In this document: piece by piece, positions 7,876 to 15,792 of the stretch
Numbering within the stretch: the stretch's first letter is position 1
Layout: every line of letters starts with the position of its first letter
Source: DASWJS01 sp036397035
GTDB taxonomy: Bacteria; Actinomycetota; AC-67
Assembly (NCBI GenBank): GCA_036397035.1
Contig: DASWJS010000028.1
Span: 1-29,251, forward strand
Reading direction: 5' to 3'
Length of the DNA stretch: 29,251 nt
The notes under the pieces: model-generated
Seen by the model: the letters and a program-made list of their open reading frames with translations, nothing else
What the model was told of the DNA's origin: nothing
Database searches by the model: none
Made by a program: the position numbers and the translations under genes

Positions 7876-8322
7876 ATGGCGTACATCCTCGTCGTCGACG
7901 ACGAGCAGACCGTACGCGAACTCATCTCCGCCACACTCGACGTCGATGGTCACGAGATCGCGTGCGCGCGTGACGGCAGCGAGGCCGTCGACGTCGTCCT
8001 GGAGCGGCTGCCGGACTTGATCGTCCTGGACATAGCCATGCCGCGGATGGACGGCTGGCAGTTCCTCGACGCACTCCACTCTCGCGGGCTTCGGCATCGC
8101 ACCCGCGTCGTGCTGCTCTCGGGCCGGTTCGACCCGTCCGACGTGCCGCCGGAAGAGCACGGCGCCACCTCGCACTTCGTTCGCAAGCCCTTCGAGCCCG
8201 AGGAGCTCCGCAGGCTCGTCCGGGACGCCCTCGCGGAAGAGCCCGACACGCTCGCGGTTCGCAACGATCGCCGCGAGGAGCTGGTCGAGCTGCTCGAGAT
8301 GGTGGACAAGACGCTGGGCTGA
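7876..8322 (+). CDS. Single-domain response regulator (CheY-like receiver)
   Basis: A 148-aa receiver domain with all catalytic residues: acidic pair D8-D9 (VVDDE), phospho-acceptor D52 (IVLDIAMPRMDG), S82 (LLSG) and K104 (FVRKPF). No output domain follows; the last ~30 residues are a charged helix. It therefore acts by protein-protein contact or as part of a phosphorelay. No histidine kinase lies nearby. Start supported by GGGAGG 6-7 nt upstream of the ATG. Confidence 0.9.
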   Translation: MAYILVVDDEQTVRELISATLDVDGHEIACARDGSEAVDVVLERLPDLIVLDIAMPRMDGWQFLDALHSRGLRHRTRVVLLSGRFDPSDVPPEEHGATSHFVRKPFEPEELRRLVRDALAEEPDTLAVRNDRREELVELLEMVDKTLG

Positions 8323-8416
8323 GTCCGGCCGGAGTGCGGCTGGGGACGGCGGGACGAGCCATACCTCCGCCCCGTTTCCGGGCTTCGGCCCTGCGGGATG
8401 GTTCGAACCAAACTCC

Positions 8417-9130
8417 TCAGCCGCCTCTGCCGGTCCTCTCCGAGCGGAGGTCGATGACCTCGTCGCTCCCGACGCGCTCGACCAGCGTGCGGGCCATCAA
8501 CGCCGTCTCGAGCTGGAAGCGCCCGGGGCTGTGGCGGACGGAAAGCCCGGTCAGCTCCTCGATGCGAACGAGCCTGTTTTCGAGCGTGTGCCGGTGCACG
8601 CGCAACGCGCGAGCGGCCGCCGACATGCTCGGCTGGTTGTAGAAGGTGGCGAGCGTGCCCACGAGGTCGCGGTTCCGCCGGTCGGCGGTCAGCGGATCGA
8701 GGACGCGGCCGAGCGCACGGCAGGACTGCATGTCCGACAGCAGCGCGGCCGCCACGGCGACGTCCTCCCACAAGACGGTTCGGGGCGTCGCGGACATCAC
8801 CCGGCCGACCTGAAGCGCCCGCCACGCGAGGTCGGTGGTCGCGGGATCGACGCGGGTCGTCTCGCGGCCCAGAGCGATCCCGATCCAGCACGGCGAGCCG
8901 GTCGATTCCTCGGCCGCTCGTCGAAGTCCCTCGCCAAAGCGCCGGGCGGGCTTCCGGTCGCTCCAGGTCCCGACGCCTTCGACGGTCAGGGCGCGAGCTG
9001 CGGGCGCGGCCCTTCCGCGCGGGAGTGATTCGAGCATCTGGAAAAGCGTGGCAGGACTGATGGGCCGCTCGCTTCCGCGGCGCCTTCCCTGCGTGGTTCC
9101 AACGACGACGAGCGTCGGCCGGCCTTGCAC
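8417..9130 (-). CDS. PucR/CdaR-type transcriptional regulator (short form)
   Basis: A 237-aa protein with a C-terminal PucR helix-turn-helix: the block MSAAARALRVHRHTLENR (about residues 172-189), then LVRIEELTGLSV and the closing FQLETALMARTL. The first ~135 residues match the GGDEF-like domain that precedes this HTH in CdaR/PucR proteins; the larger N-terminal sensor of full-length family members is absent. GTG start with GAGGAGG 5-6 nt upstream. It follows tRNA-Glu on the same strand. The ligand and targets are unknown. Confidence 0.8.
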   Translation of the reverse strand: MQGRPTLVVVGTTQGRRRGSERPISPATLFQMLESLPRGRAAPAARALTVEGVGTWSDRKPARRFGEGLRRAAEESTGSPCWIGIALGRETTRVDPATTDLAWRALQVGRVMSATPRTVLWEDVAVAAALLSDMQSCRALGRVLDPLTADRRNRDLVGTLATFYNQPSMSAAARALRVHRHTLENRLVRIEELTGLSVRHSPGRFQLETALMARTLVERVGSDEVIDLRSERTGRGG

Positions 9131-9254
9131 CCAATCCTCCTCGCGGCGATTTCAGGCTTCGCCGGTAGGTACGGATGAGAAGGCGCGAGGTCTCGCAGAA
9201 CGTTCCGAAGTGCCCGTTTCGAGCGAATCTCCACCCCCCGAACGGCGGCAAACG

Positions 9255-9330
9255 TGGCAGCTCCAACGGGATTCGAACCCGTGTCTCCACCTTGAGAGGG
9301 TGGCATCCTAGGCCTCTAGACGATGGAGCC
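9255..9330 (-). tRNA. tRNA-Glu (CTC), CCA encoded
   Basis: A full cloverleaf is readable on the minus strand: acceptor GGCTCCA/TGGAGCT, anticodon stem CCACC/GGTGG with loop CTCTCAA (anticodon CTC), T-loop GGTTCGAATCC, discriminator G73, and an encoded CCA at 9255-9257. Its 5' end is 6 nt after the 3' end of tRNA-Gln. Confidence 0.95.
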
Positions 9331-9336
9331 TCGGTG

Positions 9337-9409
9337 CTGGGGCGCCTGGATTCGAACCAGGACTACTTGAACCAGAATCAAGCGCGCTGCCGGGTTACGC
9401 TACGCCCCA
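9337..9409 (-). tRNA. tRNA-Gln (CTG)
   Basis: Cloverleaf on the minus strand with acceptor TGGGGCG/CGCCCCA (U1-A72 pair as in bacterial tRNA-Gln), anticodon stem CTTGA/TCAAG with loop TTCTGGT (anticodon CTG), T-loop GGTTCGAATCC and discriminator G73. CCA is not encoded. It starts 26 bp after the gltX stop and is probably processed from the same transcript as gltX and tRNA-Glu. Confidence 0.95.
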
Positions 9410-9435
9410 TCGAGCGGCCCATCGTAGCGGTGGGC

Positions 9436-10902
9436 CTACCCCTCGGCAATGTCCTTCGCGCCCGCCGACGCGCGCTCGACCGCGCCGTGAAGGCGCGCGA
9501 GCGAGCGCTCGCGGCCAAGGACCTCCATCGACTCGAACAGCGGCGGCGAGACCAGCCGTCCGGTGATCGCCGCGCGGATCGGCTGCAGGGCTTTCTTCCG
9601 GCTGATGCCCGAGCCGTCCGCCCAGGTCATCAGAGCGCCCGTCAGCGCCTCGGTGACCCACCGATCGACCGCCTCCGCCACGACCGTCGCGTCGCGAAGC
9701 AGCGGCACGGTCTCCGGCGTGAGTTGGCCGAGCGCCTTCTCGTCCGGCTCGACCTCCTGGAACAGGAAGCGGATTTGCTCGGCCGCCTCGTTCAGCCTGC
9801 GCATGCGCTCGTGGATGTGCGGGACGATCGCACGGAGCCGCGGGTCGAAGGGCGTCACGTCGATGCCCTCAGCCGCCAGGTACGGTACGAGCCGCTCGCA
9901 CAGGTCCTCGGCCGCGAGCGCCCGGATGCCGTCGCCGTTCCAGGCTTCGAGCTTGGCATAGTCGAAGGCGCTCGGGTTGCGCGTGACGCCGCTCGGGTCG
10001 AACGCCTGGATCAGCTCCTCGACCGAGAACTTCTCGCGCGAGCCGTCCCCCACCGACCAGTTGAGCGTCGCGAGGTAGTTCAGGATGACCTCGGGCAGGA
10101 AGCCGTGGTCGCGGAACTCCGCGATCGCGGTGTCCCCGTGCCGCTTGCCGAGCGGCCGCCGATCCGGACCGACGATCAACGGCACGTGCCCGTAGGACGG
10201 GGTGCGTTCCGCGCCCATCGCGCGCATGAGCAAGACCTGGTTGGGCGTCGAGGCGAAGATGTCCTCCCCCCGGATCACGTGCGTGATCTCCATCTCCATG
10301 TCGTCGTAGCTGACCGCGAGCTGGTAGAGCGCGCTGCCGTCGGCGCGCAGGATCACGAAGTCCTGAAGCTCGGCGTGCGCGAACGTCACCTCTCCGCGCA
10401 CGAGGTCCTCAACGGTCGTGGAACCTTCGGGAACGCGGAAACGGATCACCGACGAGCGTCCCTCGGCCTCGAACGCCGCGCGCTCGGCCTCGCCGAGGTC
10501 CCGGCACCGCCCTTCGTAGCGCGGCGGCCGTTTCGCCGCCCGCGCACGCTCGCGCATCGCTTCCAGCTCTTCGGGCGTGCAGTAGCAGCGGTACGCCTGC
10601 CCTTGCTCGACGAGCCGCGCCGCTGCCGCTCGGTACAAGTCCCCGCGCTGGGACTGGAAATAGGGCTCGTGCGGGCCGCCGACCTCGGGCCCTTCGTCCC
10701 AGGTCAGGCCCAGCCAGCGAAGGTCTTCGACGACGCTGCGCAACCCCTCCGGGACGACGCGGCTCGCGTCGGTGTCGGCCACGCGCAGCACGAACCGTCC
10801 CCCGTGCTTGCGCGCCAGGTACCAGTTGAAGGAGGCGACCAGCGCCGTGCCGACGTGGATCGACCCCGACGGAGACGGCTCGAAGCGCGTGCGCACGGTC
10901 AT
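9436..10902 (-). CDS. gltX: Glutamate--tRNA ligase with atypical active-site residues
   Basis: Class I aminoacyl-tRNA synthetase of 488 aa that charges tRNA-Glu and, where GlnRS is lacking, also tRNA-Gln. The HIGH-type motif is SIHVGT (14-19) and the KMSKS-type motif is PLGKRHGD (250-257, Gly for the usual Ser). Zinc-site residues C106-x-C108 and C133 have the E. coli-like 24-residue spacing, with D135 where E. coli has His. Two positions that contact glutamate in Thermus GluRS are exchanged: the usual Ala of RFAPSP is Glu (RFEPSP, E8), and the usual Glu of RIEDTD is Ala (RVADTD, A42). The C-terminal anticodon-binding helical domain is complete. ATG start has only a weak ribosome-binding site. 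Confidence 0.95.
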   Translation of the reverse strand: MTVRTRFEPSPSGSIHVGTALVASFNWYLARKHGGRFVLRVADTDASRVVPEGLRSVVEDLRWLGLTWDEGPEVGGPHEPYFQSQRGDLYRAAAARLVEQGQAYRCYCTPEELEAMRERARAAKRPPRYEGRCRDLGEAERAAFEAEGRSSVIRFRVPEGSTTVEDLVRGEVTFAHAELQDFVILRADGSALYQLAVSYDDMEMEITHVIRGEDIFASTPNQVLLMRAMGAERTPSYGHVPLIVGPDRRPLGKRHGDTAIAEFRDHGFLPEVILNYLATLNWSVGDGSREKFSVEELIQAFDPSGVTRNPSAFDYAKLEAWNGDGIRALAAEDLCERLVPYLAAEGIDVTPFDPRLRAIVPHIHERMRRLNEAAEQIRFLFQEVEPDEKALGQLTPETVPLLRDATVVAEAVDRWVTEALTGALMTWADGSGISRKKALQPIRAAITGRLVSPPLFESMEVLGRERSLARLHGAVERASAGAKDIAEG

Positions 10903-11033
10903 GGAGGCCGCATCCTGCCACAGTGGAATCGAGAACTTCGCCGCAACGCCCCCACGCGCCCTGGCCTTCGCTCAGCGTTCAGGCCACAATCGGTAGCCAG
11001 ACGCACGTCCCACCTACACGACCACTATGGGCT

Positions 11034-11079
11034 TTGAGCGCCAATCGGCGTTCAGATCCGATCGCCAGTTGGCGCTCAA
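11034..11079. promoter_or_regulatory. Inverted-repeat operator candidate upstream of the XRE gene
   Basis: TTGAGCGCCAA (11034-11044) and its exact reverse complement TTGGCGCTCAA (11069-11079) are 24 bp apart. A third, one-mismatch half-site (GGCGTTCA) lies between them. It is 53 bp upstream of the XRE start and ~130 bp upstream of gltX, suited to autoregulation by the XRE protein (inference). Confidence 0.5.
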
Positions 11080-11131
11080 CGACCCCAGTGACTCAGACGG
11101 ATTCCTTCCTCCCGAATCGAAAGGGGAGTCG

Positions 11132-11461
11132 ATGGACGGACGACAGCAAGCGAGGCAAGCGAACCATGTCGAACGAGACGCGGCGGAGCTGCTGCGCCAC
11201 ATTCGCGACGAGGCAGTCCTGTCTCAACGAGAGCTTGCTCGTCGGGCGGCGTGCAGCCAGCAGACCATCGCTCGCATCGAAGCGGGCCAGCGGCAACCGA
11301 GCCTGGCCCTGTTGCAACGCTTGGCGCGGGCCGCGGGAGGCCGGCTCCGCATCGAGTTCGAGATCGTGGATCCCGCCGTGGAGCAGGCGCGCGAGCAAGC
11401 GATCAGGCGACGGCGCGACAAGGCGCTGTGGGACGTCGTGAACGCGGCCCACTCGAGTTGA
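11132..11461 (+). CDS. Stand-alone XRE-family helix-turn-helix protein
   Basis: A 109-aa protein with a lambda-Cro type HTH over roughly residues 20-72: LSQRELARRAACSQQTIARI with the following EAGQRQPSLALLQRL. A basic helical tail comes after it. Start at ATG 11132 is supported by AAGGGGAG 7 nt upstream; the frame is open 35 codons further upstream but that part is the operator region. Similar small HTH proteins are often antitoxins, but no toxin gene is adjacent: the next gene is convergent and ends 4 bp away. The likely role is a repressor acting at 11034-11079. Confidence 0.75.
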   Translation: MDGRQQARQANHVERDAAELLRHIRDEAVLSQRELARRAACSQQTIARIEAGQRQPSLALLQRLARAAGGRLRIEFEIVDPAVEQAREQAIRRRRDKALWDVVNAAHSS

Positions 11462-11465
11462 GAGG

Positions 11466-12224
11466 CTAGGCGTCGACGACGACGTTGCGGAGGACGCCGA
11501 TGCCCTCGATCTCGACCTCGACGGTGTCGCCGTGCTCCATCGGACCGACGCCGGCAGGCGTGCCGGTGAGGATCACGTCTCCGGGCAGCAAGGTCATGAT
11601 CTGCGAGACGTAGCTCACGAGCTGGGCGGGCGGGAACGTCAGCTCCTTGGTATTGGAGTCCTGGCGAAGCTCCCCGTTGAGACGGGCCTGGATGCCGAGC
11701 GCGTGCGGGTCGAGGTTCGTCTCGATCCAGGGGCCGAGCGGGCAGAACGTGTCGAAGCCCTTCGCACGCGTCCATTGGCCGTCGCTCATCTGGTAGTCGC
11801 GCGCGCTCACGTCGTTCGCGCACGTGTAGCCGAGGATGGCCTCGGCGGCGACCTGCTCGTCGGCGTTGCGGACGAGGCCACGAACGACGACCGCCAGCTC
11901 GGCCTCGTGATCCAGACGCGTCACGCCGCGCGGCTTGCGAATCGCCTCCTCCGGCCCGATCACGGCGGTCGACGGCTTCAAGAAGAGCAGCGGCTCTTCC
12001 GGCACCTCGCCGCCGAATTCCTGGGCGTGCTCGGCGTAGTTCTTGCCCACCGCGACGATCTTCGACGGCAGCACGGGAGCCAGCAGCGTGCACTCGGCGA
12101 GGGCCGCTCGGTTCCCGGTGAAAGACAGCGCGCCGAGCGGCGGGCCGTTCAGCTCGGCGACCTCGTCGCCTTCGATGACCGCGAAAGAGATCGCATCGCC
12201 GAGGCGAACGCGCGCGATCCTCAC
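11466..12224 (-). CDS. Fumarylacetoacetate hydrolase (FAH) family protein
   Basis: A 252-aa protein with a short N-terminal domain and the FAH fold: GKNYAEHAQEFG (~67), LFLKP, then LDHEAELAVVV with metal-binding Glu residues, GYTCANDVSARDYQ, the ~155-165 block with KGFDTFCPLGPW, and the terminal TGTPAGVGPM. Relatives hydrolyse, decarboxylate or tautomerise acyl-pyruvates and oxaloacetate in the cytosol. The substrate here is unknown. Its GTG overlaps the cimA stop (GTGA), so it is the last gene of a branched-chain amino acid operon. That suggests a role with small 2-oxo acids rather than aromatic catabolism (inference). Confidence 0.88.
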   Translation of the reverse strand: MRIARVRLGDAISFAVIEGDEVAELNGPPLGALSFTGNRAALAECTLLAPVLPSKIVAVGKNYAEHAQEFGGEVPEEPLLFLKPSTAVIGPEEAIRKPRGVTRLDHEAELAVVVRGLVRNADEQVAAEAILGYTCANDVSARDYQMSDGQWTRAKGFDTFCPLGPWIETNLDPHALGIQARLNGELRQDSNTKELTFPPAQLVSYVSQIMTLLPGDVILTGTPAGVGPMEHGDTVEVEIEGIGVLRNVVVDA

Positions 12225-13813
12225 GTCTCTTCCTCGGCGTGCAGCAGCCCGAAGGTCAGCGAGTCGACGAGCGCCTGCCACGAGGCTTCGATGATGTTCG
12301 GGGAGACGCCGATGGTGGACCACTCGTGGCGTCCGTCCTGCGACTCGATCAGCACTCGCGTCACGGCGCCGGTCCCGCCCTTCTCCTCCAGGATCCGAAC
12401 CTTGTAGTCGACCAGCTCGATCGACTCCAGCGCCGGGTAGAACTTGACCAGGGCCTGACGCAGCGCACGGTCCAACGCGTTGACCGGCCCGTTCCCCTCC
12501 CCCGTCGCGACGTGGCGCTCGCCGCGCGCCCAGATCTTCACCGTCGCCTCCGAGACGACCGAGCCGTCCTCGCGCTGCTCGACGATGACCCGGAACGACT
12601 CCAGACGGAAGAACTCGCGCTCGGTCCCGGTGTGCCGGCGCATCAGCAGCTCGAGCGATGCGTCGGCGGCCTCGAAGTGGTAGCCGACGTGTTCAAGCGC
12701 CTTGACGTTGTCCAGGATCGCGGCGGCCAGATCCGGCTGGTCGTCCAAGTCGATGCCCAGCTCCCGGCCCTTCAGGACGATCGTCGAGCGGCCCGACAGC
12801 TCGGACACGAGCAGCCGGCCCGCGTTGCCGACCAGGGCCGGGTCGATGTGCTCGTAGGAGCCCTTCATCTTGGCGAGCCCGCTGGTGTGCAGGCCGGCCT
12901 TCGTCGCGAAGGCGCTCGCGCCGACGTAGGGCTGGTGCGGGTCGGGCGCGACGTTGCAGATCTCGGCGATCGCCACGTGCGCCGGGGCCAGCAGCTCGAG
13001 CTGATCGGCGCTCACGACCGGTGTCCGCGTCTTCAGCGTCAGGCCGGCGATCACCGACAGGAGGTTCGCGTTGCCGCACCGCTCGCCGATGCCGTTCGCC
13101 GTGCCCTGCACGTGCGCGGCGCCGTGACGAACGGCGAGCAGCGAGTTGGCCACCGCGCACCCGGTGTCGTCGTGGAAGTGGACGCCGATCGTCGCCTCGT
13201 TCTGAGCACGCACGTCCTCGACGACGCCGGCGACGTCCCAGGGCATCGACCCCCCGTTGGTGTCGCAGAGCACGAGGTGAGCGGCGCCCGCCCCGGCGGC
13301 GACCGCCAGGACCTTCAGCGCGTAGTCGCGGTTCGATCGGTAGCCGTCGAAGAAGTGCTCGGCGTCGAGGAACACTTCGCGGCCTTCGGCGACCAGGAAC
13401 GCGATCGTGTCCTCGATCATCCGCAGGTTCTCGTCGAGCGTCGTGCCGAGCGCGCCGGTCACGTGCAGGTCGGCGGCCTTGGCGACGAGCGTCACCGTCG
13501 GCGCCTCGCTCGCCAGCAGCTCGCGCACGACCGCGTCGTTCGCGGCCGAGCCGCCCGGACGACGCGTCGAGCCGAAGCACGCCACGCGCGCGTTGCGCAG
13601 CCCCAGCTCGCCGACGCGCTGGAAGAACTCGATGTCCTTCGGGTTGGACCCCGGCCAGCCGCCCTCGACGTAGTGCACGCCGAGCCGGTCGAGCCACGCG
13701 GCGATCTTCAGCTTGTCGTCGACGGTGAGCGACAGGCCCTCGCGCTGCGCGCCGTCGCGCAGCGTCGTGTCGTAGAGGGTGACCGAAGCGGGCACCGATC
13801 CGGACGGCGTCAT
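12221..13813 (-). CDS. cimA: (R)-citramalate synthase
   Basis: A 530-aa HMGL-like Claisen condensing enzyme that makes (R)-citramalate from pyruvate and acetyl-CoA, the threonine-independent route to isoleucine. The N-terminal signature is LYDTTLRDGAQREG, with GVHFHDDTGCAVANS carrying the metal-binding HxH. The HFHDDTG form and GGWPGSNPKD block distinguish it from the LeuA in this same window. The C-terminal ~150 residues form the LeuA-type allosteric domain, where isoleucine is expected to bind. Its ATG lies 4 bp after the ilvE stop. LeuC/D and LeuB, encoded nearby, would carry citramalate on to 2-oxobutyrate. Confidence 0.92.
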   Translation of the reverse strand: MTPSGSVPASVTLYDTTLRDGAQREGLSLTVDDKLKIAAWLDRLGVHYVEGGWPGSNPKDIEFFQRVGELGLRNARVACFGSTRRPGGSAANDAVVRELLASEAPTVTLVAKAADLHVTGALGTTLDENLRMIEDTIAFLVAEGREVFLDAEHFFDGYRSNRDYALKVLAVAAGAGAAHLVLCDTNGGSMPWDVAGVVEDVRAQNEATIGVHFHDDTGCAVANSLLAVRHGAAHVQGTANGIGERCGNANLLSVIAGLTLKTRTPVVSADQLELLAPAHVAIAEICNVAPDPHQPYVGASAFATKAGLHTSGLAKMKGSYEHIDPALVGNAGRLLVSELSGRSTIVLKGRELGIDLDDQPDLAAAILDNVKALEHVGYHFEAADASLELLMRRHTGTEREFFRLESFRVIVEQREDGSVVSEATVKIWARGERHVATGEGNGPVNALDRALRQALVKFYPALESIELVDYKVRILEEKGGTGAVTRVLIESQDGRHEWSTIGVSPNIIEASWQALVDSLTFGLLHAEEET

Positions 13814-13817
13814 CGGC

Positions 13818-14732
13818 TCAGACGTGCTCGAGCCACTCGGAGTACTGCTCGACCTCGCCCTTCACGGCCGCGAAGAAGACCTCCTGGATCTTCTTGGTCA
13901 GCGGTCCGGGCTCGCCCACCACGCGATCGTCGATCTCGCGGACCGGCGTGATCTCCGCCGCGGTCCCGCACACGAAGACCTCGTCGGCCGTGTAGAGGTC
14001 GGTGCGGTGCAGGTCGCCCTCGCGCACGTCGACGCCGAGGTCCCGCGCGATCGCCATCACCGAGTCGCGCGTGACGCCGATGAGCGCGCCGGCGGACAGC
14101 GGCGGCGTGATCAAGCTGCCGTCGCGCACGATGAAGATGTTCTCGCCCGTGGCCTCCGCGACGAGCCCCTGCGGGTTGAGCATGATCGCCTCGTCGTACC
14201 CGGCCTTGATCGCCTCCACCTTGGCGAGCTGGGAGTTGATGTACTGGCCGGTCCCCTTTGCGGCGGGCGGGATGATGTTGGGGTCGTGCCGGCGCCACGA
14301 GGAGATCTTCATCCGCACGCCGTGCGTCAGCCCCTCCTCGCCGAGGTAAGCGCCCCACGGCCAGACCGCGATGGCGACGTTCACCGGCGCAAGCAACGGG
14401 TTCAACCCCATCTCCCCGTAGCCGAGGTAGACGATCGGCCGCACGTAGCAGGACCGCACGTCGTTCGCACGGACCGTCTCCTTGCACGCCTCGACGATCT
14501 GGCCGGACGTGTAGGGGATCTCGATGGTGAAGATCTTCGCCGACCGGAAGAGGCGATCGATGTGGTCGGTGAGCCGGAAGATCGCCGCGCCCTTGCGCGT
14601 CTCGTACGCGCGGATGCCTTCGAACACGCCGCTTCCGTAGTGCAGCGAGTGCGTCAGGACGTGGATGCGAGCCTCGTCCCAGGGCACCAGCTCGCCGTCC
14701 ATCCAGATCTTCTCGGTGGTCGGTATGGGCAT
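13818..14732 (-). CDS. ilvE: Branched-chain amino acid aminotransferase
   Basis: Fold-type IV PLP aminotransferase of 304 aa catalysing the last step of Leu, Ile and Val synthesis. Typical features are the N-terminal IWMDGELVPWDEARIHV, LHYGSGVFEGIRAY, YVRPIVYLGYGEMGLNP, the PLP lysine in KGTGQYINSQLAK with EAIKAGYDEAIML after it, EATGENIF, and the late FVCGTAAEITPV. ATG start with AAAGGGAG upstream. It lies 13 bp after leuB and 4 bp before cimA, inside one operon. Confidence 0.95.
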   Translation of the reverse strand: MPIPTTEKIWMDGELVPWDEARIHVLTHSLHYGSGVFEGIRAYETRKGAAIFRLTDHIDRLFRSAKIFTIEIPYTSGQIVEACKETVRANDVRSCYVRPIVYLGYGEMGLNPLLAPVNVAIAVWPWGAYLGEEGLTHGVRMKISSWRRHDPNIIPPAAKGTGQYINSQLAKVEAIKAGYDEAIMLNPQGLVAEATGENIFIVRDGSLITPPLSAGALIGVTRDSVMAIARDLGVDVREGDLHRTDLYTADEVFVCGTAAEITPVREIDDRVVGEPGPLTKKIQEVFFAAVKGEVEQYSEWLEHV

Positions 14733-14745
14733 CGTTGGCTCCCTT

Positions 14746-15792
14746 TCAGATCGCCGCGGCGACCATGTCGCCGATCTCGTCGGTGGTGGCGCCCATCTCG
14801 GGTCCACCGCGTGGGTCGATCTTGCTCGCGACCTGGGTGGCGGCCGCCTCGACCCGGCGAGCCGCGTCGACCTCGCCGAGGTGATCGAGCATCATCGCTA
14901 CCGACAGGATACAGGCGAGCGGGTTCGCCCAGCCCCGGCCCGCGATGTCGGGCGCGGAGCCGTGCACCGGCTCGAACAGCGAGGGCGAGCGCCGGGGCGG
15001 GTTGATGTTGCCGCTCGCCGCGAGCCCCATGCCCCCCGCGATCCCGGCGCCGAGGTCGGTGAGGATGTCGCCGAACATGTTGTCGGTCACCACGACGTCG
15101 AAGCGTTCGGGCTGCGTGACCAGGTACAGGCACGCGGCGTCGACGTGCACGTACTCGCGCTCGACGTCGGGGAAGTTCAGCTCGCCCATGTCGGTGAAGG
15201 CGCGCATCCACAAGCCGCCCGCGTGCGTCAGCACGTTGGTCTTGTGCACCAGCGTCAGGTGCTTGCGCGGGCGCCGCTCGGCCAGCTCGAAGGCGTACTC
15301 CAGCACGCGGTCGACGCCGCTTCGCGTGTTGACCGACTCCTGGGTCGCGACCTCGCGCGCGGTCCCCTCGCCCAGGATCCCGCCCGCGCCGGTGTAGAGG
15401 CCCTCGCTGTTCTCGCGCACGACGACCAGGTCGATGTCCTGCGCGGTCTTGCCCGCCAGGGGCGTCTCCACGCCGGGAATGAGCTTCACCGGCCGCAGGT
15501 TCACGTACAGGTCCAGCTCGAAGCGCAGGCGCAGGAGCAGCTCCCGCTCCAGGATGCCCGGCGGCACGCGCGCCGGGTCGCCGACCGCGCCCAGCAGCAC
15601 GACGTCCAGCGTGCGGATTTCGTCCATTGTCTCGTCGGGCAGGACCACGCCGTCGCGCAGGTAGCGCTCCGCGCCGAGGTCCAGGTCGACACGCTCGAAC
15701 GCAACCCCCGTCGCCCCGATCGCCTTCATCCCCTGCGCGACGACCTCCGGGCCGATGCCGTCGCCCGCGATGATCCCGACGCGGTAGCTCAC
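14746..15792 (-). CDS. leuB: 3-isopropylmalate dehydrogenase
   Basis: Metal- and NAD-dependent beta-decarboxylating dehydrogenase of 348 aa. It oxidises 3-isopropylmalate to 2-oxoisocaproate and probably also 3-methylmalate from the citramalate route. It shows the N-terminal IIAGDGIGPEV, the LVVVRENSEGLYTG substrate loop, HKTNVL (catalytic Lys), TDNMFGDILTDLGA (metal-binding Asp) and FEPVHGSAPDIAG. GTG start overlaps the stop of the upstream MDMPI-like gene (GTGA). Confidence 0.95.
   Translation of the reverse strand: MSYRVGIIAGDGIGPEVVAQGMKAIGATGVAFERVDLDLGAERYLRDGVVLPDETMDEIRTLDVVLLGAVGDPARVPPGILERELLLRLRFELDLYVNLRPVKLIPGVETPLAGKTAQDIDLVVVRENSEGLYTGAGGILGEGTAREVATQESVNTRSGVDRVLEYAFELAERRPRKHLTLVHKTNVLTHAGGLWMRAFTDMGELNFPDVEREYVHVDAACLYLVTQPERFDVVVTDNMFGDILTDLGAGIAGGMGLAASGNINPPRRSPSLFEPVHGSAPDIAGRGWANPLACILSVAMMLDHLGEVDAARRVEAAATQVASKIDPRGGPEMGATTDEIGDMVAAAI

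Noticed and set aside
8377..8393. GGGC-TTCG-GCCC mini hairpin between the response regulator and the PucR-type gene
   Set aside because: Only 4 bp of stem and no T tract; too weak to call a terminator.
9175..11037. 620-aa plus-strand ORF across the tRNAs and gltX
   Set aside because: It passes through two tRNA genes and is antisense to a well-supported GluRS.
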